Shown here: positions 7,351 to 15,085 of the stretch, one piece after another | Numbering within the stretch: position 1 is the first letter of the stretch | Layout: every line of letters begins with the position of its first letter | From: Chersky-840 sp035532735 | GTDB lineage: Bacteria > Actinomycetota > Acidimicrobiia > Acidimicrobiales > UBA8190 | Direction of reading: 5' to 3' | NCBI GenBank assembly: GCA_035532735.1 | Contig: DATKQM010000050.1 | Span: 6,750-70,749, forward strand | DNA: 64,000 nt | Made by a program: the position numbers and the translations under genes | The notes under the pieces: model-generated | The model's database searches: none | The model's input: only the letters and a program-made list of their open reading frames with translations | Told to the model about the DNA's origin: nothing

Positions 7351-8609
7351 GGGGTGACCGGTGTGGTGGTCTGGGCGCCAATGCGATCAGTCGCAATGCG
7401 GTCAGTCGCAACGCGGTCAGTCGCAACGCGGTCAATGTTTATACCGGCCGTCTCGTCGGGACGCGGCACGGCGCCGTGGTGGGTGAGCCCGTCGGAGAAC
7501 CAGAGCATCGCCATCCACACCACCGTGACGCCTAAGACATGGACTCCCACGAGCAGTGCGGGGAGATGGCTGAAGTACTGGGTGTAGCCGATGCCACCCT
7601 GGATCACCATCGCGGCGAGGAGGACCCGGCCCCGGTCGAGGACCGATCGGGGCGCACCGGTGTGATCGAGGAGATAGAGCAGGGCGATGGTGAGGGCCAC
7701 GAGACAGATGACGAGGCCGGAATGGATCCGGGTCATGTCCTCCAAGGCGATCGGCAACCGCTTGGCCCCCGGTCCCCCGGCGTGGGGCCCGGCTCCGGTC
7801 GTGGCCGTCCCGGCCATCACCACCACCGCCAACAGAACCAGCATCACCTGGCTCACCCGTTTCTCTCGGGCCCCCACCTTGGAGACCCCCGCCTTGGAGA
7901 CGACCGCCTGGGAGACCCCCGCCTGGGAGACCCCCGCCTGGGAGACCCCCACCTGGGAGACCCCCACCTGGGAGACCCCCGCCTGGGAGACCCCCGCCTG
8001 GGAGACTCCCGCCTGGGAGACTCCCGCCTGGGAGACTCCCGCCTTGGAGACCGGTGCCCCCACGCGAGCGCCCACTCCGTCTCTGACCCCGGCGCCCACC
8101 ATGTCGGGCCGACCGGCCCGGAGGGCGAGGACGAAGGCATCGGTGAGAAGGGCGATCCCGACCATGAAGTGGGTCATGACCACGTACGGGTTGAGCTTGG
8201 TGTAGACGACGACCGCACCCAGGACGGCCTCGCCGATGACGCCCCCGAGCAGGCCGGCGGACAACCAGACCAGGTCGCGCCGCCGGGGCGACCGCCGCCT
8301 TGCGGCCACCAGGGCGAGGGCCGTGGCGATGCAGAGGACCACCACCACCAACCGGTTTCCGAACTCGATGTCGGGATGGAGCGACAAGGCAGGGGTGAGG
8401 CGGTGCTGCGAGCAGGTCGGCCAGTCCGGGCATCCGAGCCCTGAGTCACTGAGGCGGACGGCTGCGCCCGTGACGATGTTCAGCACCACGATCACCAGCG
8501 TGACCTGGGTGATGCGGAGGAAGGCGCGAGGTGTGACGCCGGGGAGCTGCACCGGGGGATCATCGTACCGGGGTGCCGACACCCCTCCCGGGGGCGGCTC
8601 GTGCGCCAC
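7347..8609 (-). CDS. ctaA: Heme A synthase (CtaA/COX15) with two in-frame repeat insertions
   Basis: Integral membrane enzyme that oxidises the C8 methyl of heme O to give heme A for aa3-type oxidases. The family signature GAAVRLSDSGLGCPDWPTC follows the first helix, and the conserved histidines are visible in MTHFMVG, RIHSGL and GVHVLGV. It is longer (420 residues) than usual because of a hydrophilic insertion of twelve pentapeptides (VSQAG type) in a loop between helices and a second repeat (DRVAT/DRIAT) at the C terminus. Both come from 15-bp DNA repeats. It is divergent from ctaB, its pathway partner, and heads the clpS operon. Membrane segments before and after the repeat appear intact. 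Confidence 0.9.
   Translation of the reverse strand: MAHEPPPGGVSAPRYDDPPVQLPGVTPRAFLRITQVTLVIVVLNIVTGAAVRLSDSGLGCPDWPTCSQHRLTPALSLHPDIEFGNRLVVVVLCIATALALVAARRRSPRRRDLVWLSAGLLGGVIGEAVLGAVVVYTKLNPYVVMTHFMVGIALLTDAFVLALRAGRPDMVGAGVRDGVGARVGAPVSKAGVSQAGVSQAGVSQAGVSQAGVSQVGVSQVGVSQAGVSQAGVSQAVVSKAGVSKVGAREKRVSQVMLVLLAVVVMAGTATTGAGPHAGGPGAKRLPIALEDMTRIHSGLVICLVALTIALLYLLDHTGAPRSVLDRGRVLLAAMVIQGGIGYTQYFSHLPALLVGVHVLGVTVVWMAMLWFSDGLTHHGAVPRPDETAGINIDRVATDRVATDRIATDRIGAQTTTPVTP
7383..7442. repeat. 15-bp direct repeat, about 3.5 units, in the 3' end of ctaA
   Basis: The unit is close to GCGGTCAGTCGCAAC, repeated with one or two changes per copy. It keeps the frame and encodes DRVAT/DRIAT in the cytoplasmic or loop tail of CtaA. 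The period of exactly 15 bp equals that of the larger array in the same gene, but the unit sequence differs. Confidence 0.85.
7877..8056. repeat. Tandem array of twelve 15-bp units inside ctaA
   Basis: Twelve contiguous copies of CCTGGGAGACCCCCG (plus-strand reading), with third-position changes and CCTTGGAGAC variants at both ends. They encode VSQAG, VSQVG or VSKAG pentapeptides on the minus strand. Outer copies are more diverged than the centre, as expected for growth of a minisatellite by slippage. There are no spacers, so it is not a CRISPR array. Confidence 0.95.
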
Positions 8610-8669
8610 GTCGTCGGGCGGGGTCTCCCACGTTGTCCGATGGCGGTGCGCCGCCGTAGGCTCCGGCCG

Positions 8670-9581
8670 ATGTCGTCGCTCTCCCCCGCGGTCCCCTCCG
8701 CCGTCCGCGCCGGCGGGATCAGGGCCCGGACCTATCTGGCGTTGACCAAGCCCCGGATCATCGAGCTACTGCTCGTGACCACGCTGCCGACCATGCTCGT
8801 GGCCAAGCGCGGGGTGCCTTCGGTGGGGCTCATGGCCCTGGTCCTGTTGGGCGGATCGCTGGCCGCGGGCGGGGCCAACGCCCTGAACATGGTCCTCGAC
8901 AGAGACATCGACAAGGTCATGCACCGGACCCGGAATCGCCCTCTCGTCACCGGCGAGGTCACGCCTCGGGCCGCAACGGTGTTCGCGGTGGTCCTCGAGG
9001 TCGCCGCCTTCGCCGAGCTGTGGGCGTGGGTCAACCTGCTCTCGGCGGTGTTGGCAGTGGCGGCCACGGCCTTCTACATCGTCGTCTACACCTTGTGGCT
9101 CAAGCGGAGCTCCACCCAGAACATCGTGATCGGCGGGGCAGCCGGTGCGGTGCCGGTGCTCGTGGGATGGGCGGCGGTGACCGACAGCCTGGGGTGGGCG
9201 CCGGTGGTTCTCTTCGCGGTGATCGTGATCTGGACCCCGCCGCATTTCTGGGCGCTCGCCATCCGCTACCGCGAGGACTACGCCGCCGCGCACGTGCCCA
9301 TGCTCCCTGTCGTGGCCACCCTGCGGCGGACCGCACAACAGATCCTCCTCTACACCGTGCTCCTCGTGGCGGTGACGGTGCTCTTCGCGGTGGTCGGCCA
9401 CATGGGCCCGTTGTACCTGGTCGGCGCGTTGGTGCTCGGCGCGCTCTTCGTCGTCTTCGCCCTGCGACTCCGACGCGACGAGACCCCACGCGCCGCCATG
9501 GCCTTGTTCCGCTACTCGATCACCTACTTGACCCTGCTCTTCGTCGCCATGGCGGGTGACATCCTCATCCGGTTCCATTGA
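8670..9581 (+). CDS. ctaB: Protoheme IX farnesyltransferase (heme O synthase)
   Basis: Membrane-embedded UbiA-family prenyltransferase that adds the hydroxyethylfarnesyl tail to heme B. The first Asp-rich motif is NALNMVLDRDIDKVMHRT (N70, D77, D81), followed by RNRPLVTGEV. The second conserved loop is IWTPPHFWALAIRYREDY. About nine hydrophobic helices are seen and the 303-residue length is usual. The ATG at 8670 is chosen because the frame upstream overlaps the divergent ctaA start; 60 bp then remain for the two promoters. Confidence 0.95.
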   Translation: MSSLSPAVPSAVRAGGIRARTYLALTKPRIIELLLVTTLPTMLVAKRGVPSVGLMALVLLGGSLAAGGANALNMVLDRDIDKVMHRTRNRPLVTGEVTPRAATVFAVVLEVAAFAELWAWVNLLSAVLAVAATAFYIVVYTLWLKRSSTQNIVIGGAAGAVPVLVGWAAVTDSLGWAPVVLFAVIVIWTPPHFWALAIRYREDYAAAHVPMLPVVATLRRTAQQILLYTVLLVAVTVLFAVVGHMGPLYLVGALVLGALFVVFALRLRRDETPRAAMALFRYSITYLTLLFVAMAGDILIRFH

Positions 9582-9627
9582 CGCTGCCGGTCCATGACCC
9601 AGCAGGCCCAGTGAATCAGCCCCTCCC

Positions 9628-10194
9628 TTGACCGAGCCGGCCGAGGCCCAGGCACCCACCCCGGGTCGCCGTTGGGGTCGTCGCCGGCTGGTGTCAGTGG
9701 CGATCGGGATCGTCCTGGCCGTCGGGCTGTGGGTCGGGCTCACCGTCACAGCCGCACCAGGACCGACGACCGCGCCCACCTTCTCGCTGCCCCGGCTGGG
9801 TGGCGGTGCGCCGGTGGCGTACCCGCTCACCGGGAAGGTGGTGCACAGACCGGTTGTGGTGACTTTCTTCGCGTCGTGGTGCGGACCGTGTCATGCGGAG
9901 CTGCCCATGATCGCCGCCGTGGCGCGTCAGGAGCAGGCGTCGGGTGCGAAGGTGATCTTTCTCGGTATCGACGGCAACGACGATCCCGCCAGTGGGCTCG
10001 CCTTCGCCCGCAAGAGCGGAGTGGGTTTCGTCGTGGGTGCCGACGCCGACAGTGAGCTGGCGCCGAGGTTCACCCTCGTCGGGTATCCCGGCACGGTGTT
10101 CATCGACGGCTCGGGGAAGATCATCAAGACCGTGCACGGCCCGGTGAGCCGGACCACGCTCGAGACCTACCTGGGCCGCCTCTCGCACGGGTGA
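9628..10194 (+). CDS. TlpA/ResA-like membrane-anchored thioredoxin
   Basis: A 188-residue thiol-disulfide oxidoreductase facing outside the membrane. Residues 17-20 are basic, about 21-43 form a single membrane anchor, and the thioredoxin fold follows with the active site WCGPC (C85 and C88) and the cis-Pro loop VGYPGTVFID. Proteins of this type reduce apocytochrome or copper-site cysteines. The position after ctaB fits a role in cytochrome oxidase maturation, which is inference. A TTG at 9628 is the only start that keeps the full anchor; no clear ribosome-binding site is seen, so the start is uncertain. Confidence 0.85.
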   Translation: MTEPAEAQAPTPGRRWGRRRLVSVAIGIVLAVGLWVGLTVTAAPGPTTAPTFSLPRLGGGAPVAYPLTGKVVHRPVVVTFFASWCGPCHAELPMIAAVARQEQASGAKVIFLGIDGNDDPASGLAFARKSGVGFVVGADADSELAPRFTLVGYPGTVFIDGSGKIIKTVHGPVSRTTLETYLGRLSHG

Positions 10195-10229
10195 CCGAGC
10201 GGCGCCGAGCAGGCGACCGCGCCGGGCAC

Positions 10230-10985
10230 TCAGGTGGCGACGACGGCGAACCGGGGGACGACGCCGAGAAGGCGTTCGGGAAGTCGCTGCTCGAGCTTGG
10301 AGGTCCATTCCACGTCGCGGAGTCGGATGAGGCGGGGCGTGGACCATCCCCCCTCGGCCACGAGCGCGGCGACGGCGCGGGGATGAGTGCCGGTCCCGAG
10401 AGGAAGGGCACCGCGGACCGCGACGGGATAGGGCCCGTGGTGATCGGGGGCGGTGGACCGGAATCGCTTGACGACGTTCCAGGCCCGTCCGCGCAGCGCC
10501 TCGAGAGGGTCGGCATCGCCCCAGATGGACTCGATGGCGACGAGCCTCGCGCCCGGGGCCGCCACGGCCCGCCAGGCGCGTAGGGCCGCTACGGGGTCGG
10601 GGAGCGTCCACAGGAGATGGCGCTCGATGACGGCGCCGAACCCGCCTCCGTCCCCGTCGGGGGCCGTCGATGGTTCGTGGGCGGGCGCCACCACCGTGGC
10701 GATGTCGAGCCCCTCAGCCCCGGCCGCGGCGCGGAGCTTGGCCAACATCTGCGACGAGAGGTCGAGGGCGGTGACCCGGTGGCCGAGTCTGGCCGCCATG
10801 AGGCTCAGGAAGCCCGTCCCCGCCCCGCAGTCCAGGACGCTCGAAGGCGGCGGCGGTAAGAGGGACTCGAGAGCTGCGGTCCAAGCGCCTTGGACCGCCG
10901 CGGAGGTGGGGTGATGACCCGGGGCGTTGTCGTAGGTGACGGCGTCGTCGTCCCAGAACCGCCGGATGTCGTCGAGGATGGCCAT
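10230..10985 (-). CDS. Class I SAM-dependent methyltransferase
   Basis: A 251-residue cytoplasmic methyltransferase. Motif I VLDCGAGTGFLSL begins at residue 50, an acidic end of beta 2 is in VTALDLS, and post-motif sequences (ERHLLWTLPDP) fit the Methyltransf_11/25 type. The N-terminal FWDDDAVTYDNAPGH segment resembles small-molecule methyltransferases of the UbiE/BioC kind. The substrate is unknown. It is convergent with the TlpA-like gene, with 35 bp between the stops. Confidence 0.8.
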   Translation of the reverse strand: MAILDDIRRFWDDDAVTYDNAPGHHPTSAAVQGAWTAALESLLPPPPSSVLDCGAGTGFLSLMAARLGHRVTALDLSSQMLAKLRAAAGAEGLDIATVVAPAHEPSTAPDGDGGGFGAVIERHLLWTLPDPVAALRAWRAVAAPGARLVAIESIWGDADPLEALRGRAWNVVKRFRSTAPDHHGPYPVAVRGALPLGTGTHPRAVAALVAEGGWSTPRLIRLRDVEWTSKLEQRLPERLLGVVPRFAVVAT

Positions 10986-11060
10986 GCCTACGTTTCTACT
11001 CCGTGCTGTGCCGGCCCGACATGGGCGCAGGCACAGGCCCTCGGCACGCCTCGAAGCTCG

Positions 11061-11190
11061 ACGACGGTCATGGCGGTGAACTTCTTCGCCCTCGCCCAGA
11101 TGGAGATGGCCCTGGTGCCAAGATGGCGGCCCGGGGTGAGGGCATGATCGTCAACGTCTCGAGCGTGGCGGGCCGCCTCGGTATGCGGGC
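11061..11190 (+). pseudogene. Remnant of a short-chain dehydrogenase gene (frameshifted)
   Basis: Two adjacent frames together spell the middle of an SDR. From 11070 one frame reads MAVNFFALAQMEMALVP, the usual N-x-F/x-G-helix region. After a single frame change near 11125 another frame reads MAARGEGMIVNVSSVAGR, the beta-5 strand with the catalytic serine region. The TGASSGIG start and the Y-x-x-x-K end are missing. The sequence around it (10986-11301) has no other gene. A short gene decay product is the simplest reading. Confidence 0.6.
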
Positions 11191-11301
11191 CATCGTGGAG
11201 TCGAAGACCGCGGATCCCGACCCCTTCGATCAAAGGGATGGCGGCCATGTTGCGGAGCGCTTCCCCCCAATAACCGCTTCCTCCCGGTAACGCAGCTGGG
11301 C

Positions 11302-12855
11302 TCAGGCGCGTTGGGCGACCTCGAGGAAGAGTTCGACGCCCGAGGCGATGCCCTGGGCCGCACTCTGGCGCCACGGCGCGCTCTGGACATCGGCGGCGTC
11401 GTGCGCGTTGCGCATGTTGGCGCACTCGATGAGGACCTTCGGCACCGTGGAGAGGTCGAGACCACCGAGGTCGCTGCGGTAGACGATGCCGTTGGTGCCG
11501 GTGTAGTTCGAGGGCGGCTCACCCGTGGCGGCTTGGAAGGCGTTGCGGAGGTCGACCGACAGGGCATCCGACGGCGCCACGATGGCGCGGTTGTCCGAGA
11601 TGGCACTGACCACCGGCACGGGTGTGTCGACGGCGAACCCGCTCCCACCCGGAGGTCCGCCATCGGCGTGGATCGACACGGCCACATCGGCGTCGAGGGC
11701 ATTGGCAATGGCGGCGCGGACATTCACACAGGGGCCCACACCGGTGTCGCTGGCGCGGGTGAGGACGACCCGGGCTCCGTCGGCCTGGAGGAGAGCCTGG
11801 GCCCGGAGTGCCACGTCGAAGTTGAAGGCGTGCTCGGTGTAGCCGTTGTCGGTCTCGGTGCCGGTGGTGTCACACGGTTCGGTGAGCCCACCCCCGTTGA
11901 TGGGCCGGTCGATGGTCGGCGAGGCGCTGCCGTTGCCCCCGTTGTGGCCGGGGTCGATCACCACTGTCAGTCCCGCCAGGGGCGCCACCGCCACTGATCC
12001 CCGGTAGACAGCGTCGCCGAGCGCGTAGACACCGCCGTCGGCACCCACGAGCCAGTAGCCGCGGCCGTCGGCGGTCGGTGTCATAGCCACCACGGCCCGG
12101 TCGAGGACGAGGGCACCGGTCGATCCCTCATAGGGCGCCGCGAAGGAGAAGATCCCACCGTCGGCGGCGACGAGCCAGTAGCCGCCCGACGGGCTCCTGG
12201 CCATGCCCACGACCGGTCGGGTGAGGTGGACCGCACCCATCGATCCCGCGAAGCCGGCGTCGCCGTAGGAGAAGACCCCACCGTCGGCGGCGACGAGCCA
12301 GTAGCCGCGGTCGTCCGCGGTCGGTGCCATGCCGACCACGGGCGCGGTGAGCCGGAGCGCGCCGGCCGATCCCTCGAAGGGCGCGTCGAAGGTGAAGACC
12401 CCACCGTCGGCGGCGACGAGCCAGTAGCCGCCGGTGGCAAGGTCGGGGGCGATGCCCACGACCGGTCGGGTGAGGTGGACCGCACCCATCGATCCCTGGA
12501 ACTGGGCATCGCCGTAGGAGAAGACCCCACCGTCGGCGGCGACGAGCCAGTACCCCCCGTCATCGGCCGTGGCCGCCATGCCCACCACCGCCGACGACAG
12601 GGCCAGGCCCGCCGCGGATCCGACGAAGGGGGCGTCGAAGTTGAACACAGCGCCGTCCGCGGCGGTGAGCCAGTACCCCCCCGTGGCGGCGTCAGCGGTG
12701 CCGTCGACCATCGGCGCGTTGCTGGTGAGCGCGGAGGTGGTGGTCGGAGAGGCGACGGCATGGGCGTTGTGAACAGGAACGGTGGCGTGAGTGGCGGGGG
12801 AGAGGACGAGGGACAAGACCATGACCCGCAACAGCCGCAGCACGTAGGCAATCAT
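11302..12855 (-). CDS. Secreted N-acetylmuramoyl-L-alanine amidase with WLVAADGGVF repeats
   Basis: A 517-residue exported cell-wall hydrolase. Residues 1-33 form a signal peptide. Residues about 50-320 hold six to seven repeats of about 43 residues (GGYWLVAADGGVFSYGDA, GSMGAVHLTRPVVGMA), a type common in Acidimicrobiia surface proteins and probably a beta-propeller. The last 190 residues are an Amidase_3 domain with zinc ligands expected in VVIDPGHNGG, a Glu near NGYTEHAFNFD and SIHADGG. It would cut the amide between MurNAc and the stem peptide. The ATG at 12855 overlaps the stop of the LOG gene, placing it last in an ABC-transporter operon. DNA copies of the repeats are nearly identical in places. 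Confidence 0.88.
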   Translation of the reverse strand: MIAYVLRLLRVMVLSLVLSPATHATVPVHNAHAVASPTTTSALTSNAPMVDGTADAATGGYWLTAADGAVFNFDAPFVGSAAGLALSSAVVGMAATADDGGYWLVAADGGVFSYGDAQFQGSMGAVHLTRPVVGIAPDLATGGYWLVAADGGVFTFDAPFEGSAGALRLTAPVVGMAPTADDRGYWLVAADGGVFSYGDAGFAGSMGAVHLTRPVVGMARSPSGGYWLVAADGGIFSFAAPYEGSTGALVLDRAVVAMTPTADGRGYWLVGADGGVYALGDAVYRGSVAVAPLAGLTVVIDPGHNGGNGSASPTIDRPINGGGLTEPCDTTGTETDNGYTEHAFNFDVALRAQALLQADGARVVLTRASDTGVGPCVNVRAAIANALDADVAVSIHADGGPPGGSGFAVDTPVPVVSAISDNRAIVAPSDALSVDLRNAFQAATGEPPSNYTGTNGIVYRSDLGGLDLSTVPKVLIECANMRNAHDAADVQSAPWRQSAAQGIASGVELFLEVAQRA

Positions 12856-13370
12856 GGTCCGGTCGGTTCCCGCCGCGCGGCGCGGGTCATCTCGAGCGCG
12901 AGCGCTACCGCCTGGGCGGGGTCGGTGGCGCGGACCACCGCGTCGTCGGGCTGGCCCCGGCGCACCAGCTCCCAGGTGTCGAGCCCCACCACGGGGATCC
13001 CCGCCTGCAACGCCAAGGCGATCTCCGACAACGTGCCGTACTCCCCGGCGACGGCCACCACCGCGTCGGCGGCCCGGACCACCAACGCGTTGCGGGCCTC
13101 GCCCAGCCCGGTGGGGATGGCCACGCTGACGTAGGGGTTGGCGTCGGATCGGTGGCGCCCGGGGAGGATCCCGACGGTCATCCCGCCGGCGCCATGCGCG
13201 CCGCGACAGGACGCTTCCATGACTCCACCCAGCCCCCCACAGACGAGGACGGCGCCCGCCTCGGCGATGGCCCGTCCCACCTTCTCGGCCAGTGAGGCGT
13301 GATCGTGGGTGACTTCCCCCCCGCCGCCGACCACGGCGATGTGGGTCACTCCCACCGGGATATGGGTCAT
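12852..13370 (-). CDS. LOG-family (SLOG) protein
   Basis: A 172-residue Rossmann-like protein of the TIGR00725/LOG type. Conserved motifs are CGGLGGVMEAS (44-54) and GEYGTLSEIALAL (109-121), the latter a variant of the PGGxGT-x-E motif. Relatives are nucleotide or nucleoside-monophosphate phosphoribohydrolases, or ligand-binding SLOG proteins; the true substrate here is unknown. The ATG overlaps the permease stop and its stop overlaps the amidase start. Its place between an ABC exporter and a cell-wall amidase is unexpected. Confidence 0.8.
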   Translation of the reverse strand: MTHIPVGVTHIAVVGGGGEVTHDHASLAEKVGRAIAEAGAVLVCGGLGGVMEASCRGAHGAGGMTVGILPGRHRSDANPYVSVAIPTGLGEARNALVVRAADAVVAVAGEYGTLSEIALALQAGIPVVGLDTWELVRRGQPDDAVVRATDPAQAVALALEMTRAARREPTGP

Positions 13371-14122
13371 TCCCACCGGAAGGTGGCCGCGGCGGCCAGG
13401 GGAGCGGCGATGGCCCAGACCACCAGCACGAGCCAGGCCCACCCCGGCACCGACAGTCCCAAACCGACACTGCGATGGAGCGCGTCGGCGAGTGCGGCCG
13501 CGGGCAGGGCTTTGGCCACGGCCTGGAGCCCGCTCGGCAACTTCGACAGCGGGGCCAGCATCCCGGACACGAGGAGAAGGAGGAGCCACAGTCCGTTGGC
13601 GGCGGCCAGGTTCACCTCGGCCCGGAGCACCCCCGCCAGCAACAGGCCGATGCCCCCGAACCCAACGGTGGCGAGGACGACGACCACGACAGCCCGTCCC
13701 GCTCCTCCCACGGTGGGATGCCAACCCAGGCCGAGGGCCACGGGGACGAGGACGGCGGCCTGGATCACCTCCACCACGAGGATGGCCACGATCTTGGCGC
13801 CGAGGAGCGACGGTCGACCCAGTGGGGTGGAACCGAGTCGCTTGAGGACGCCGTAGCCGCGCTCGAACCCGGTGGCGATGCTGAGGTTCACGAGCGCGGT
13901 GCCCATCACCGCCAGGGCCAGGATGCCCGGGGCCAGGAAGGTGACGGGCCGGTCCGTGCCGGTGGGCAGAAGATGGACCTCGGAGAAGAAGACGAGAAGG
14001 ATCACGGGGATCCCGATGGTGAGGAGCAACGACTCGCCTCGGCGCAAGGTCATGCCCACCTCCGCCGCGCACTGGGCGGTCAGCCGGCGCAACGCCGGGG
14101 GCAGAGACCGCGCCCCGCTCAC
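13367..14122 (-). CDS. ABC-2 type transporter permease
   Basis: A 251-residue membrane protein with about six hydrophobic segments. It shows the ABC-2 pattern: an N-terminal cytoplasmic stretch, a first helix (LLLTIGIPVILLVFF), the GFERGYGVLKRLGSTPL segment that contacts the ATPase, and a block of helices to the C terminus. It pairs with the ATPase gene at 14119-15060, whose TGA overlaps this GTG start. Exporters of this type move drugs, lipids or antibiotics; the cargo is not evident. Confidence 0.88.
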   Translation of the reverse strand: MSGARSLPPALRRLTAQCAAEVGMTLRRGESLLLTIGIPVILLVFFSEVHLLPTGTDRPVTFLAPGILALAVMGTALVNLSIATGFERGYGVLKRLGSTPLGRPSLLGAKIVAILVVEVIQAAVLVPVALGLGWHPTVGGAGRAVVVVVLATVGFGGIGLLLAGVLRAEVNLAAANGLWLLLLLVSGMLAPLSKLPSGLQAVAKALPAAALADALHRSVGLGLSVPGWAWLVLVVWAIAAPLAAAATFRWE

Positions 14123-15060
14123 ACTTCCTCCCCTGTCTCTTGCCGTGTCACCCGGAGGTAGATCTCCTCGAGTGACCGACGGCCGGCCCGCAACTCGGTG
14201 AGGGGAAGGTCGCGGTCTTCCATCCAGCGCGCCAACAACGCCAACCGGGTGGCGGTGGCGGGGCCGTCGACGCGGTACTCGCCGGGGCGTTCCTCGGTCA
14301 CCGTGGCGGCCTCGGCGCCGAGTGCGGCGGCGAGGCCGGTCAGGTCGAGCGCGGCGGGGGCTTCGAAGCGGATCCCGCCCTCGCCCCCGGCCGCGGCGAG
14401 CTCGGCGACGGTCCCCTCCGCCACAGTCCGACCGTGGGCGATGATGACCACGTCGTCGGCCACACGCTCGGCTTCAGCCAGTTCGTGGGTGGTGAGCATC
14501 ACGCACGCGCCCCGGTCGCGCAGCTCGGTGATGACCCGGCGCACGGCGATCCGGCCCTCGGGGTCGACCCCGGCGGTGGGCTCGTCGAGGAAGACGACCT
14601 CGGGTCGGCCCACGATGGCGAGCGCCAACGACAGCCGCTGTTGCTCGCCCCCCGACAACCGGCGCCAGGGAGTCCGGGCCACCGCACCCAGGCCCACCAG
14701 CTCGAGGAGCGCGTCGGGGTCCTCGGGTTCGTCGTAGTAGTCGGCGAACAGTCCCAGGGCGCGCCGGGGCCCCATGACGGGGTAGACGCCGCCGCGTTGG
14801 AGCATCACGCCCATGCGGGCCACCACGCCACGATGGTCCGAGACGGGATCGAGCCCGAGGACCCGGACCGAGCCCTCGGTGGCTCGGCGGTATCCCTCGA
14901 GGGTCTCGACCGTGGAGGTCTTGCCCGCCCCGTTCGGGCCCAGGAGCGCGAGGACCTGGCCGTGGTGCGCGGTGAGGCAGAGGCCGTCCACCGCCGTGGT
15001 CGGGCCGTAGCGGACCACGAGGTGGCGGCACTCCACCGCGGGAGGGGACCGGAGCGACAT
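14119..15060 (-). CDS. ABC transporter ATP-binding protein (DrrA/CcmA type)
   Basis: A 313-residue ATPase. Walker A GPNGAGKTS is at 41-49, the signature LSGGEQQR at 135-142, Walker B VVFLDEP around 156-161, and the switch histidine in TTHELAEAE. The last 90 residues are a DrrA-type C-terminal domain. The ATG at 15060 is chosen because serS begins on the other strand 25 bases away. It is the first gene of a four-gene coupled operon: ATPase, permease, LOG protein, amidase. Confidence 0.92.
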   Translation of the reverse strand: MSLRSPPAVECRHLVVRYGPTTAVDGLCLTAHHGQVLALLGPNGAGKTSTVETLEGYRRATEGSVRVLGLDPVSDHRGVVARMGVMLQRGGVYPVMGPRRALGLFADYYDEPEDPDALLELVGLGAVARTPWRRLSGGEQQRLSLALAIVGRPEVVFLDEPTAGVDPEGRIAVRRVITELRDRGACVMLTTHELAEAERVADDVVIIAHGRTVAEGTVAELAAAGGEGGIRFEAPAALDLTGLAAALGAEAATVTEERPGEYRVDGPATATRLALLARWMEDRDLPLTELRAGRRSLEEIYLRVTRQETGEEV

Positions 15061-15085
15061 CGCGGCGAGGCTACCGTTGCGCCCC

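Noticed and set aside
7877..8056. Possible CRISPR-like array
   Set aside because: The units are 15 bp, directly adjacent without spacers and in frame inside ctaA, so it is a coding minisatellite.
8766..9830. Minus-strand frame of 354 codons opposite ctaB
   Set aside because: His/Glu/Arg-rich low-complexity product antisense to a heme O synthase with all its motifs.
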